A stretch of 64,000 bases of DNA from Isoetes taiwanensis (GCA_021234155.1 JAJEKV010000521.1:1-64000), one strand, 5' to 3'; counted from the stretch's first letter, positions 22,700 through 34,960 are shown. Notes: generated by a model not told the origin, from the sequence alone. Numbers and translations: made by a program.

Positions 22700-23985
22700 T
22701 GCTCGTATACGATGCCCTGATCGGATAAAAACAGAAGATTTCTTCCTGTCAGTATAGCTCGCCAACATGAGGCCGTCTATCTGACATCAAGCTCTTGATG
22801 GTGACCAAGAGGCTGGCATGGGAAGAATAGACATGTCATTCATCCTGTCTCCCTCGGGATCGTCCTAACTGTGGAAGCGCATAAACATAAGCACATAACA
22901 TCACATACACATAAATAACCACCTCAAAGGGTGGGATCACCATAACAAGATGCATCAAAATGAGTATGCCATACATCAACGTAAAGGAAGTTCTACCCAG
23001 GCTCAGACTCATGAGGATCGACTCACGGCTTCGGCTTCCAGAATTCATGGCAATGGATTTGACAGGCATGGCCGTTGGGTAGTCCACTCCATCAGCCCCT
23101 CATGTGCATACTTTGCAGATAGGCTAATAAGTCTTGGGGCTTGATCGTATCCTGCCGAGTGCATAGTTAGAGGGACTACTCCTGAGTTGTATCTCTCCAG
23201 TCCCAATGAGGCAGGAGGGGATCACTCCCCTCCAGAAGGTCCATGTCGACTATAGGTGAGCTAGAGGGCGTCATGCTCGTACACAACTTGAACCCCACTG
23301 AGGTGACGCATCACCCAGGAGGTGTCGAACCTATACCTTGCCCGCACTCAGTGGCAAGCTGTTAGGCCTAGCTCACAATGTTCTTCGGCAGTCTTTACAC
23401 ACCAGAGGGATCAACTGTAGCCGAAGAAACCTTCCTTGTCAGCTGGTCTAACCCCACCACCCACAGCCAGGCAGGCTTCTATGCACAGGCCACATTAATT
23501 GGGAATTAATGGGCTAATCTAGAATCATCGACTAGAAGTCTTTGGGTCTCTACCCCCCTCCCCAATACAAAAGAGGTGCGCATAGAGATATCATACATCA
23601 TCATAATGAATGAAATAATAGAATGTAGATCTAATCTAACTACTTTAATCAAGAATGAATATGGTTCTTTAGTCACTTTGGATACTAGATGGGGTTCTTG
23701 GGCTCTAGAAGTTGTCTAGGGCCAAGAACAGACACAAATTCGGCCTTTCTACCCATCAGAAAACATGCATTGGAGGTCACAATCAGCATTTACCAGGTCC
23801 TTGGCTGGCTCCAATACTCTGAAAAGCGTCCATGCTATTGTTACGTCTGGATCGAGCTTCAAATGAAGAAGGCACTTCGAGATTTGAGCTTGGCAGCTTC
23901 TCGGATGCTGAAAAGTGTCCGATGATTGTCCAAATGCGTGTTTCAATGCTGGAATTTGAAAAGGAAAACTTTTAGGGTTCCTACC
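22700..23985 (-). repeat. LTR-like direct repeat, copy 2
   Basis: Partner of 20240-21451. Its right end lies within a minus-strand trihelix-like frame, so the last codons of that frame are repeat sequence. Confidence 0.7.
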
Positions 23986-24293
23986 CTTCCTGTACCAGGA
24001 ATGTCCCTCTCATTAGTTACTCCATGTTTAAGCTCCTCCATCACATCAAACCATAGCCAAGTAGATGGCTCAGAACCTGTTCTCTCGAATGCTTCTTTCT
24101 CATCCCTGAATTTTATCTGCAGTTTATCCCATTTATTTCTCCATTGTCTCAATTCTTCTAGACCATGAACCGTGGCTTGCAATTTGATCATAATCTCTCT
24201 CCATTGGCTTGAAAAAAGATTAATACTTCCATTATTATATACCTTATGCTCCTTCATCAGTGCAAGTATGGTAGAAATTGCATTGTTGATCAA
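23986..24293 (-). pseudogene. Trihelix/SANT-like DNA-binding domain fragment
   Basis: About 100 codons read SSQWREIMIKLQATVHGLEE, RQWRNKWDKLQIKFRDEKEA and SEPSTWLWFDVMEELKHG. The spacing of W and the CRNKWD-like centre followed by a WFDxMEEL end is what trihelix or Myb/SANT-like proteins show. It is truncated at the right border of the LTR-like repeat. It may be a gene fragment or part of a Harbinger-type accessory protein; nothing else of such a gene is visible nearby. Confidence 0.5.
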
Positions 24294-24438
24294 TCTATAG
24301 GTGTTTTTCTCTTTTTGGCTCGGTTAAGAGCAATATAACTGCTTTCGTACACAACCATGGCCAAATCATTTGAAAGGGGCTCAGGTTGTACTTCAGGTAA
24401 TTTATCTTTCTGGCTGATCCCTCTTTTCTCCCCTGAGA

Positions 24439-24660
24439 TTGCAATTCGAAACTCTAGAAGGCTCGAAATTTATCTCAATTGCAACAGATTGGGAAATTGA
24501 TCCAGTCATCCTCTTGGTTCTTCTTGGAGCCATTTTCTCGGTCCTTGGGGGAATGAAAGACTTTGCAGCAACTGGCAAAGAGGATCTGGTTGTCTTTGCC
24601 TTGATCTTGAGCCTATTCAGCCTAATTTATGAAGCAATAATGTACTCAACAAGCCGATAA
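24439..24660 (+). CDS. Small membrane-protein exon or ORF, unknown function
   Basis: A 73-codon plus frame follows a pyrimidine-rich tract ending in AG (near 24437), so it could be a last exon. The sequence has two hydrophobic helices: PVILLVLLGAIFSVLGG and VVFALILSLFSLIYEAIMY. The loop between them (MKDFAATGKEDL) is hydrophilic, and the C-terminus is short. I do not recognise the family. No neighbouring exons were found, so it may be a captured fragment. Confidence 0.35.
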   Translation: MQFETLEGSKFISIATDWEIDPVILLVLLGAIFSVLGGMKDFAATGKEDLVVFALILSLFSLIYEAIMYSTSR

Positions 24661-24863
24661 GAGAGTGGCTATTACCAAATAATTCTACAGATTCAAGTGA
24701 AGGAATGCAACAAGTACTTACCGGATTGCCAATTGATGCGATTACAATGCTTGGAGGAAATAATTTGGATCTTCAATTCTTGGAGCCTGCTCACCTTGAA
24801 CAAGGGCCGGAATTAAGGTCGAAATTTCTGGCCTTTGAAACTTGCCTCCAAACATTTTACAGC

Positions 24864-24960
24864 CCGTTGTCCTTTAACGGCCATTCAAATAATGGAAATG
24901 CCCCTAACAACAGTTAGGGGCGAATTGTCTCCTAATGCGAGAGTCCACTTAGTGGACTCT
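24864..24960. other. Four consecutive small hairpins
   Basis: Four inverted repeats follow each other: 24864-24880 (CCGTT/AACGG), 24881-24895 (CCATT/AATGG), 24901-24920 (CCCCTAAC/GTTAGGGG, 4-nt loop) and 24940-24960 (AGAGTCCAC/GTGGACTCT, 3-nt loop). The last two are perfect. Confidence 0.8.
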
Positions 24961-25035
24961 TGCATCTCTCTCCTGATCTCTCCTTCCATTTCATCCCTCA
25001 CATGATCTCTCGTCAATCATATGGCCAACGCCTCC

Positions 25036-25104
25036 CTCTCTCTCTCTCCCTCCCTCCCTCCCTCCCTCCCTCCCTCCCTCCCTCTCTCTCTCTCTCTCTC
25101 TCTC
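25036..25104 (+). repeat. CT/CCCT microsatellite
   Basis: A run of CT dinucleotides flanks about eight CCCT units. Low-complexity pyrimidine tract. Confidence 0.95.
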
Positions 25105-25337
25105 AAAATTCTACTATTTTCTCTCTATATCTCTTTGTGGGTTTGGAGTCCATGAAAAAGAAGCAATTTTAGCATGAATCACCTTTTTTGAATGCACAAA
25201 TTTAACTCAGTTTGAATTTAAGACCCATTCCGTTATAAACTACTAGTGTGCTATCACTATATAAATTACTAGTGTGTTATCACTAAACCAAATGCCAAGT
25301 TGCAATCGATTAAAACAGCATACAATGGAAGATATTT

Positions 25338-25364
25338 AGGAAGGAAGGAAGGAAGGAAGGAAGG
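25338..25364 (+). repeat. GGAA microsatellite next to LINE-3 3' end
   Basis: About six GGAA units. On the minus strand this is TTCC following the AT-rich end of LINE-3, so it may have grown from the LINE tail. Confidence 0.85.
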
Positions 25365-25397
25365 TATTTTTTATCGATCCCGAGGAGACCAATGGGT

Positions 25398-27728
25398 CTA
25401 TGGGACCCAATACAAAAATGCGACAAGCGGACGCTTTGGGATTAAAAACCCCCACCCCGAAGGGTTTTCGAGGGAAAAACCGTGGCAGCAATCAGGCTGC
25501 TGACAAACTGTCCTAACATATAAAATGCCAAAAACACCCAAATATATACAGTCATGCACCGCGACCAGTAGTGCCCAATCAGCTGGCAGACGGGCGGGGG
25601 CAAAGGTGACCTCGCAGTCCGGCACCTTTCGAATGTACGACCCCGGGTGGCGTCGATCGACGGTGTGTTCATCGGCAAATGTAAGGGCAAGTCCGTAGGT
25701 ACTAAGGGGCGTATTTGACCCGGATCCGTGAGAACGCTGGCAACTCTGGAAAGTGTGAGATTCATCCTCAATGGCACCCGTTTGACAAAGACCGACGTGA
25801 GCACATCCCGGCGGGGCTCCCAATCCACCGGCCGCCTCGATCACGAAGATGGTGGGCCTTTGTCTGAATGGAGGCAATGAGTCTCCGCGCTTTTTGGGCA
25901 TTTGGGAACGCAGGTAGAGCTGTGGGCCAGGGCTAACACTGGGGTTGATGTGCTCCTTGTAATGGGCCGTTTTTGACGCTTCTAGAGAGTAGGGGTCCCC
26001 AGCTTGCCAAGGAAGCAAGTGTCTAGGGTACTCCTTACGCCGCGATCCGCGATCGTTGTGTCCACCCACCAAGAGCATCGTTCTCGCGACGTTCCATCAC
26101 GGCGAACCATTGATCTCTTTTTAGCCCCTCCAACGGGCCCCGAGCGGCTGGACCCATTGCCGCGGTGTAAGCAGGGTCGCGGGAGCCGAGCATCACCCAT
26201 AGTAGCAGCTTTCGAAAATAGGCGATGTGTGTCTATCAGGGCTGCCAGAAGCGGCAAGAATCCAGTTTCAATAGACCGATAGGGGTGAGGGTTTCACCCC
26301 AAGTGCCCGTGCCAAAATGCCATACACTTTTGCTCCAAGTCATTCCAGTGCGCCAAAGAGATGGCCAGGGCCCCAAACCTCGACCCGTCTGAAGGGCGAG
26401 GCTTTCGACCGGTGCAAATGAGATGTGGCCCGATGGCCCCAATCATAGAGCTCTGCACGGTGATTTGTTCCTTGCATGGCATAAAAGCTTTCGACCTGCT
26501 ATCACCCATAGCGGATAGGCGCCGCCAGGCGGGGAGGGAACTCCACCCTAGGTACTTGTAGGTGGGCGTGAAGAGGATATGAGAACCACCACGGTCTTGG
26601 CGATTCAGCGCATGTGCGTAGCATGACAAAATGTGTCTAGGGCATCCGTGAGGCCCCGCACCGTGAGGGGGTGTGGGCGGTGGGGCCAACATCGTCAACA
26701 TAGATGGTGGCGGATGACACAGTGCAAAAGTTGTATGCCATCCCCCCATGCTCGATAAGCCCGGGCTCTAGCTGTTGGTGAGGGGGGGCAACGTGGGACC
26801 CCGATACTTTTTTGGTGAATGCTCGCCCGTCGCATCACATCCCCGCCAAAACAACTCTCATACAACTCGTATATGGCATTACGCTTGCGGCGGAGGAGCC
26901 CTGACGTATGATCCTAGCCCACAACTTTTCAGGGGAGGCAGTATTAAAGCCTTGCGAAGTCCACAAAGCGACAATACAAGTCCGCCATGATTGATACCGT
27001 CTTCAATCGATGCCCGATGTAAAGATATGGTCAATCGCGTTGAGTGGCGGGGTCTAAAAGCCCGCTTTTGTGTGAGGGGGCTCGCACATCTGCCGCCTCT
27101 GCCGGGTCAGGTCAGCTGCCGAGAATGCCACCAACGGTTTGGCAAATCTTGAATGACCATGATCGTCCGTAATTGGCCGGACGTGTGGGTCGCCCCCCTT
27201 GTGAATGGGAACAACCACGCTTATGGTCCATTGTCGGGAAACCTTCCCGCAATGCTCGTTGAACAGGGTAGTGAGGACCAGCACAAGCGGTACGCCCATT
27301 TGAGTAACTCGGCCTGCATACCATCGAGGTCAGCTACCTTCCCATTAGCCACCGTTCGCGGGGCCCCACAACATCCTCCTCCACGAGAACCAATGGGGGC
27401 CATCCGTGGGGGTATGGGCGCCCCCTGGTGGGTCATAGTAGAGTCAGCGCAGTCACATTTCCCCTTGCCGGTCGCGATGTCCCCTCGTTTGGTGGCCTTC
27501 GGCCTTTCTGCGCCAAGGTTCGAGGATAGGTGAGTGTCGGTAGAACATCTCCCCACGATGCACGGCAAAGGTACAGCGCCTTTGTCTCCCTTGGATGGGC
27601 GATGCGTGAGTAACTGCTTGAATTTTGGATCGGAATGTGATGGAGCCGCTTGCGTTCTTTACACTCGCATCAAACCATCGGTTACGGGGAATGTTGCCGA
27701 CCGAGCGGCTGACGGTTCGCCAAAGCAC
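25398..27728 (-). pseudogene. LINE-3 reverse transcriptase and C-terminus
   Basis: RT opens with KVADLDGMQAELLKWAYRLC (27221-27568), continues with TTLFNEHCGKVSRQWTISVV and VPIHKGGDPHVRPITDDHG, and holds the catalytic ATIYVDDVG box near 26690-26710. The C-terminal region (25398-26078) ends with VHDCIYLGVFGILYVRTVC. All blocks lie in shifting frames. Confidence 0.8.
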
Positions 27729-27876
27729 TCGTCATTTGCATCGAAGTAATAGCCGGTGTTGGCCTGTCTGCTTTGCTCTAGTGTGGAGGTCACCGAGTGC
27801 GGGAGGGCGCCCATGAGCATCTCGGCGTAGTCCTCGCACGCCATAATCTAGTCTCCAACCGAGGACGGCCGAGGGG

Positions 27877-28760
27877 TCAGTAGTGGGGGGTCCCGGCGGC
27901 TTGCCAAAATGAGGCCCAAATAAAGTGGGAGGTGATCGCTTCCGACCTCCTCATCCCGGACTGTCTGTGCCCACCCGGAACGCCCGATGAGATGCATATC
28001 TTGGCGCAACTACTGAGCACATAGTCCACCACACACTGGACCCTCCCCACGATTGTCCTGTCTGCATGTGCATTTTGAGAATCGGAGACCCTTGGATGAG
28101 CCATTGCAAATTATGAAGTCAAAAATACCACATACAGAGCAACAATGCAGGGAAAGCCAGTGACCCGGTGTCATCCCATCCTCGTGGCGGGGTTTTCGGG
28201 CGGGCGTGGCTGTGCAGACATCGTCGTGAGGGGTCAAGTCGCATGGGGCTCTACTCTACCATTTAGGTGCATTGAAATCTCCAAGAAGGACTGACCCTAC
28301 CCAACCGGGTCTTTGCTTTATGTCATCATATAGATCGACATAAGGGTCCATCCTATCTCCATCGGGTGGCCGCGATAGAAGGTGCTCTGCTTGAGGGGAA
28401 ATAACAGCGCCGTAAAAAAGAGGGTTGCTCGGTATTAAGCGCACAACGTAACCCACAAGTACCGCCAGGTTCCGGCTCTTCCTCGAGGGTAAACCTAATG
28501 TGCCAAGGTTGTCCCAGAGTAGCAAGCCACTCCACCATGACCCCCGGCCCTGCACGGTGTATTGAAGATCGAGAAATGTTGGTAACCCTGCTGCATCGTA
28601 GCTCCCGTCAAAGATGCTCCCATGTCTCCATGAGAAAGATGAGATCCATATCGGCCGCCACTTTAAGTTCGGGACCGCCTCTTCAAGGGAAGCTCGACAA
28701 TTCCATGAGACCACCAGGAGGCACAATTCTATTTTGTCGTGAGGCATAAAAAGGTATCGA
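27877..28760 (-). pseudogene. LINE-3 endonuclease
   Basis: The N-terminus shows LLVVSWNCRASLEEAVPNLK (the WN metal-binding start) and the metal-site motif VLLGDFNAPKW at 28256-28290. A decayed NGSSKG... block with a WW/DY-like catalytic end follows at 28030-28130. One frame (28256-29041) is open for 261 codons across the 5' region and the endonuclease. Confidence 0.75.
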
Positions 28761-29159
28761 GTCGCTGGGAGGGGGGCGAAGCGAGGCCGAAAGTGAGTAG
28801 TGCAGGATGGAGCGGGAGGCAAAGATGTGGGTGAGGAGGCGTGGGTCGTGAGGGGACAGGGGGCGAGGGCGTGGGAAGCGGGGGAGCCGCGGGTAGGAGA
28901 AGCTGAAGCGAGGGGCCGCGTGCGGCTGGGTTGGAAATTTCCGGGGCGGTCTGCGCTGCGGCATACGGTCGCCGGAAAAATGTGCATCTTGCCTCGAACC
29001 AATCTGCGGCACTCCCACGGTGGCCGGAATGCCTCGACCACGACAAGGCCCGCCGTGCCTCACATTTATGCGGGTGTGAGGTCCCCGCCCACATTACATG
29101 GATGTCCCCCTTGACTGTCCCCGGCCCCTAATAATATGGCATCACGGGACTGTGCATCA

Positions 29160-30330
29160 CTAAACCGCGGAATATGACAATCTGCCACGCGACGAGGGGC
29201 CGAGCCCCATAACGGCCGGGTCGAAATGTGAACTGCCCAGGAATGTCATCCCGGACGAGAATGGCGTTAGGATGTTGTGGACAAGACTCTCCCTCAAGCA
29301 TGCGGCATGCCTCGAACTACGGATTGTGGCCTCTCCTAGCATCCCTCGAGTTCTCATGGCCCCTTGGTCAAAAGGTGCAGGGCGAGGGCCGGGTCTTTGG
29401 GGGGTGGTAGTGGTGGCCGGGATGGCGGGAGTGGTCGGAGTGCGAGGCGGCGGTCGCGGGGCACCGTGGCGGCGTGGAGGCCGGTGGCGGTAGTAGCGGC
29501 CCCAGCCGCCGTTCGACCGGAAGCTCGGGGAGCACACCTCTCTTGGTGTGGTCTACACGCTTGGCCATCTCTGCAGCCTGCACTGCGACTATGAACCTCT
29601 AGGGAGACCCTCGCTCGTTTCATGGATGGTTGCCCGCAACCCCGGACTCCGGTGCTCACGGTAGGCGTGCTCGAGCCAACCCCTGTACGGCGTCGGTAGG
29701 AGCTTCAGCGTTAGATCTTACTCGAGGCCGAGCGTATGCGGCATGCGCAAGAGCGACTTCTTGTTGCCCGTGCCATGGTGGTTGCCTCCACCTCCCCGGT
29801 AGGCCCAGAACGTGACCATCGTCTCACGAATTGCGGCTCCTCTCTGTGTCATGGTGTCTAGAGTGATGAACACGGAGGTCTAGGCGGGCGCATGTCCGGC
29901 GGCCTCTGCACGGCTTTGTTGCTTTCGAAGTGTGCGGGCCAGGCCATCTTCCCGTGCGGCGTCGCGGGTCTCGGACACGTGATGCGGTTCTTCGACCATC
30001 GGTTGCCTTTTTGAGCACATGGGATCGCAGGGACTCCATCTCCCTTGTCATGCGAGCGGTAGGGCTTTGTTAGCCTTCACGAACCTTTGTTAGCCTCCAC
30101 TCCGGCTTTGGCGTGGCTCCAATCTCTGCTTAGGCGGGAGTTCCCTATGTGTCACGAGCAATCGATCCCTTAGGTAGGGCTGGCCCATTTGAGGGGCCTT
30201 AGCCTTAGCAGAACCTCCTTCTTCATGGAGGATGACTCTCCCCACAATAAAAGTGATGGTGATCGGGGTGGTTTCTTGCTTGGCTGACCCCTAGCCTTGG
30301 GTTTCTGGGGGTGGCCCATCTTCTGTGGCC
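29160..30330 (-). pseudogene. LINE-3 ORF1, degenerate
   Basis: The minus-strand frames contain TITFIVGRVILHEEGG, RDRLLVTHRELPPKQRLEP and MTREMESLRSHVLKKATDGR, the last compatible with a short coiled coil. Frames shift repeatedly and no zinc knuckle is certain. The position upstream of the endonuclease makes ORF1 the natural assignment; the family is not recognised. Confidence 0.5.
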
Positions 30331-30337
30331 ATGACTT

Positions 30338-30650
30338 CCAAAGTTTGAGGGGTCTCTGGGTCGCGGAAAGGGTGCTTAGAATCAATTTGGGGACTCAAAA
30401 AGCAGTGAGCACCTTTTGGGGGGTTTCGGGGTTTTGGGGGTTCCAAAGTTTGAGGGGTCTCTGGCTGCCTAAAGGGTGCTTAGAATCCAATTTGGGGACT
30501 CAGAAAGGCGGGCAGAGCACCTTTTGGGGGTTTGGGGGTTTTGGGGTGCCAAAGTTTAAGGGGTCTCTTTTGCCTAAAGGGTGCTTAGAATCCAATTTGG
30601 GGACTCAAAAGGCGGGCAGAGCATGGATTTGGGGTTTGGGGGTTTTGGGT
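30338..30650. repeat. G-rich minisatellite, about three units of 105 bp
   Basis: Units start with CCAAAGTTT at 30338, 30442 and 30549, and each includes GGTGCTTAGAATC, TTTGGGGACTCA and a GGGGTTTGGGGGTTTTGGGG-like tract. The array keeps a plus-strand frame of 125 codons only because the units are near multiples of three; I do not treat this as a gene. It sits at the 5' side of LINE-3. Confidence 0.85.
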
Positions 30651-30727
30651 CTAGAGAGAGATTGTAAACCCTAGAGAGAGAAAGCCAGAAAGGGGCAAAT
30701 CAAGGGGGTCTATGCAAGGGCAGTGAG

Positions 30728-30800
30728 GGCGCTAGAGAGAGGGAGTAGGGCGCTGGGGAGGGCGCTGGGTAGGGCGCTGGGCGCTGGGGTGGGCGCTAGG
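30728..30800. repeat. GGGCGCTGG short tandem repeats
   Basis: Five to seven imperfect copies of GGGCGCTGG, ending where GC-rich sequence gives way to AT-rich sequence at about 30805. This is probably the extreme 5' end of LINE-3 (minus). Confidence 0.75.
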
Positions 30801-33800
30801 GATATAGCATCTTGTTAAAGAAGCTTACTATTGCACAAACGTAATTATTATTTGTAGTTCTTTTCAACATAACAATGATGTCAATTTTGAATCATGACAA
30901 AACTTTATATTAAATATAAATATAATTCATTATCTCTAATATATAATTGTAATATGGAGGATAAGGGGGGAGTTTAAATGTGGCTAATGTTAAAATATTT
31001 CTATGTTTGAGGTTGCTTACGTGTAAGCATATGAAAATTTAGGAAGAACGGGAGGCTTTCTAGAAGGTACTAAGCGATTCGTGAAAGTTTCGAGAGCGCA
31101 GGTCAAGAATGTTCTAAGTGTCTATGTGTTGGTATAAAATGGAGTAGCAAGCGGCAATCGAAGCCGTAACTAAGTTTGAGCTTTGATTGCATTTTGGAAG
31201 TTTAGACCGCATGTTTAAGAGATGTCGTTTGTGCGTAGACTGAAGTTACTGTGAGAGTTAGGTGGGGTTTCAGTCTTAAACTGAAGCTCAGTTTTTAGTT
31301 TCGGCTGGATTCCAGTGCCAAAGAATAGAGTTTGAGCTTGCAAAAACCACAATTAATCTAAAAAAAGTTGGGATTGGGTTTTCAATTTTGGCAAGGTTCC
31401 AGTGCCATGGAGTGGAGTTGAGGCTGCAAAAAGCACGAGAAGACCACGAAGAGCCTTGAGGCTCCTTAACAAGCAAGAGGCAATCGATTCTTTTTTATAA
31501 ATAGAGCGAAATCGAAATCTGATTCTTGTGTTCTGCGGATGCTTTGGTGGTTGCCGATTTTTTTTTGCCAAGCAATTATTGGTAACAATTCGTCAAATGA
31601 CGTTTGTTTATATTGGATCTATTTCATACCAGAAAAGGTGTTGCAAAATTTTTTCCTAACAATAGTGCTACAGTAACTGAACAGCACGCATTGATTGAAT
31701 GAAATTTGTGATTACTAGCTTGAGGCAAATTCCTTTCCGGATGAATGGAACAGAAGATTATGGCAGGTTGTGACTGGTGACAATCCCCTGCATCTTTAAG
31801 GCATTTGCTGCTATATTGTGTCCTTGGATACAAAAACAAGTGGATTGACAAGTCCCCCAAATTCCTATTGTATACTGAATTATACAGAGGGGGTTGGGAA
31901 AGGCTGTGATGCTGAATTGAGCATTCCGTCCATTTCTTCAGGTGATGTAAAACTAGGGCGTATATTTTTCTGTAGAACTGAAGAATTCTGTGGCAATGCT
32001 CGATGTTGATGATCCGTAGGGACAATCATATTCAAAATGCGAACTGCAAAAACATGTGGGTTAGGTTCTTACAGGTATGGTAGGACGGAAGCCCTGCCGG
32101 ATTCGAAAATGAAATGAATGCGCACTCTGTGTCCGGACTACTCTGCCAAATTTTGAATGAAGGCAATACAACAGGAAAAATCGCTTCAAGGAAATCAAGG
32201 ATCGCAAGGTAAGGGATTTAAAACCCCACCCAAGAATTGACAAGTAGCACTCGAAAGCAGTAAATATCCATGACTAGGTAGCCGAGCTTTCAGGAAGCCA
32301 TACCACTTTGCTTTGCTTACCTTTAATCTCGAAAACATGGCATGACATACTTGGAATGCCGCGTTAATCAGGAATTCCCAAACCAAGTTTGCGTGTCATC
32401 ACTTTAACCCTACAGAAAGACACTAACATTTAAGCCTACAAGAACTTTCAAATACTAACATCATTTCAGACACTAACATCATTGCAGCCTTTCAATTTTC
32501 CTCCTAATCACGTTTTACATTTTACAGGAGGAGTTTATGCGGTAGTGGCGTGCATTATTAGTTCGAATCTTTCAAACGACGAAGTGTTTCTTTTTTTCAG
32601 AGGTTTGGAACCTCTGCTAAGCTGGGTCGCTAAGGTAGCAGAAGCTCTAAGCTCTGCTATGTTGTCGTAAAGTTCTTAAGTTCTGCAAAAGCTTTAAGCC
32701 CTGCTACGTTTGGCCGGAGTAGAAATAGTCTGAGTTGAGTGATTGAAAAACGAAGTTGCTCTATTTTGAATTAGATAGTTGAAAAGGAAGTTGTTTTGAG
32801 GTAGAATAGAGAAAAAAAAATGGCTCTAAGCTCTGCAGAACCCCTAGGCTCTGCTATGTTGGACTGTGAGTAGAAATATTATGATTTGGATGATGAAAAA
32901 TAAGGCTATTCTATTTGAATTAAATGAACTCAGATTGAAAAGAAAGTTGTTGTATTTGATTTAGATGAACTTAGATTGCAAATAAAGCTGTTCTATTCTG
33001 GAAATTAGAGCAGTGATAATATCTATTGCCAAATGTATCCTGACTTAATCAAGAGCATTTGAATATTGTTTTCCATGTGCAAGCAATTTTGATGGGGAGG
33101 ATTCGGGCTATGAGATCGGAAACAAATCTAAGGACTTTAGAGTAGAGAACAAACATTAAATCACTTAAAACAGCAGAACCAACCAAACCAAAAGACTTCA
33201 TTTCTATTAGAGAAAAATATTAAAACACTGGAAGCAGCAAAACCAACCAAACCAAAAGACTTTTGAAGCAGCAGAACCAACCAAACCAAAAGACCTTGTT
33301 CAAGCTTTCAAGAATTTGTAAGTGAGATAAAAAGTAGATTACTGTCCTTCTTAATGATTTTTGAGCTTTAGTAGAGGGTTTAGGGATAAATTGGCTTGCT
33401 CATCTTTAAATGATAAGTCTGCCTTCCAAGATATCTGGATAGCTTTCTAACGACTTGATTTTCCTTCATTATGCAGCATACGCAGGAGATTCTTGGATTT
33501 TAGTGATACTTTTCGTTATCAGATGAAAGCTTTTAGAGAATTACCCCATCAATTTTGTTAAATTATTGGCAGCCTCTACCGGCCTCACTTCTTTTGTCTC
33601 TATAATAAATCTGGGATGCTAGCAATCGCCAATATGGCCAGTAGTTTCTTGATCCAATTAGACCTGTAGACAGCAAATTCGGCAGCTTACGGTGCTTTTG
33701 GTTCGTCATGATGATGGCTGCCCCCTATATAACTTAGCTTTATACCAACCATTGATGCCCCAACAATATCAGTATGTTAAACTTGCCTTATTTGACATTC

Positions 33801-34700
33801 GCAACCATGGCTTGGACACTTTATGTTGATTGTTATTGTTTTCGAAAAATTAAAGAGTAGCTTTTGTTTAGATCAGTGTTATGGAAGAGTTAAATTAAGG
33901 CTTCATGATATTTTTCAGATGCAATGTTGCGGTGGCGATCGCCGCCGCGATAAAATGCTTGTAATTTATAAAGCAGACATTGAACGTGTAGAAATAACAC
34001 CAATGAACATTCAACGTGTAGATGTAACACAAACTTGACATCAGGTACATTTGTTTGACCATTCAAAAGCATTGAGATGCTATATTTAAAGTGGAACTTA
34101 TGAGTGTAAGAAAGAAAGGTCTTGTCAAAAGTATAGACATTGGCACTTTGTCCATAATGCTCACCGTTTTGACCACTTAGAATGTGGACTCAATCTCATT
34201 GTATAGAAGGTAGTAGAAGCACCACTTATAAGTAGACATTAGTTGCACAGTGGTTAAATAAAAGAATACACTAGGTACAAATTTTCACCTCAGGACAGGG
34301 TAGATATGTCTAATAACAGACATTACTTGCACAATGGTTAAAGGACTGCAACGGCTATAGTGGGTACAACTTTTCATCTCAATGTGTCTATAATGTGAGT
34401 CCAACATGAGGAGAGAAGAATATGGCAGGTGAAGAGTTTGTCTAAGATTCAATGAAGGTCAGGATCAGAGGGTGTGGACATTAACAGGGAAGCAAAACTT
34501 TCAAGCATGGGACCAGGGGAGGCACAAGTCAACAAGAAGGGAATAGACAGAAGGTCGAATATGAATGGTCAAGAACTAGAACTTCAGCCAAAAGAGGGCC
34601 CTGGATGAAATAGGGGAACAGGTCACGACGCGGGGAGAGTTTGGAACGGGGACACGCACACACGCACGCACATACACACACGAGCGTACACGAAGGTTTT
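30801..34700. other. Intergenic region without identifiable genes
   Basis: AT-rich, with short open frames only; the longest, 31624-32025 minus (133 codons), has no motif I recognise. Small local repeats are present: a GTTCCAGTGCCA block twice (31308 and 31396), AAGCTCTGC/CTCTGCTATG repeats at 32580-32860, a thrice-repeated AACCAACCAAACCAAAAGAC (33178-33294), and CA/CG-rich simple sequence near 34650-34690. Confidence 0.5.
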
Positions 34701-34739
34701 ATTATACTTCTATTTCTTTTAACAAATAGTATACCAAAG

Positions 34740-34960
34740 CCAAGCCCACGTGTATGTCCCCCATGCCCCCCAATCAACGACCCCAATTCACGCCCCTTGC
34801 GCGCCACACGTGTATTACGACGTCACCCAATCACAAAATGCCACGTTTGCAGCCCGTAGACAATATCTTATTACATTTTTAATAAATAAAAATTTAAAAG
34901 TATTTATCAAATGCATAAGCATGGGGGCCGGAATAGAGAAGTATTTAACAAATGAGAAGG
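34740..34960 (+). promoter_or_regulatory. Probable promoter of the BES1/BZR1-like gene
   Basis: Two CACGTG G-boxes (34747-34752 and 34807-34812) are followed by ACGACGTCACC and a CCAAT box (34827-34831), then an AT-rich stretch with TATA-like TATTTAAC near 34943. The coding start is about 570 bases downstream. A CATAC/GTAAGT sequence at 35029 is a good donor and suggests an intron in the 5' leader. Confidence 0.4.

Larger units (their letters stand above)
25377..30800 (-). mobile_element. LINE-3: GC-rich non-LTR retrotransposon
   Basis: On the minus strand the order is a tandem-repeated leader (30800-30330), ORF1 (30330-29160), endonuclease (28760-27877), RT (27700-26200) and a tail region ending near 25377. 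G+C is far above the flanks. It differs from LINE-1, -2 and -4: no DUF4283-like ORF1, and a different endonuclease end. Many stops and frameshifts. Target duplications were not identified. Confidence 0.85.

Noticed and set aside
30297-30674. 125-codon frame with three repeated peptides
   Set aside because: It follows the G-rich minisatellite; there is no independent evidence for coding.
31624-32025. 133-codon minus frame as a gene
   Set aside because: No recognisable domain, no splice context, and the opposite strand is similarly open in short pieces.
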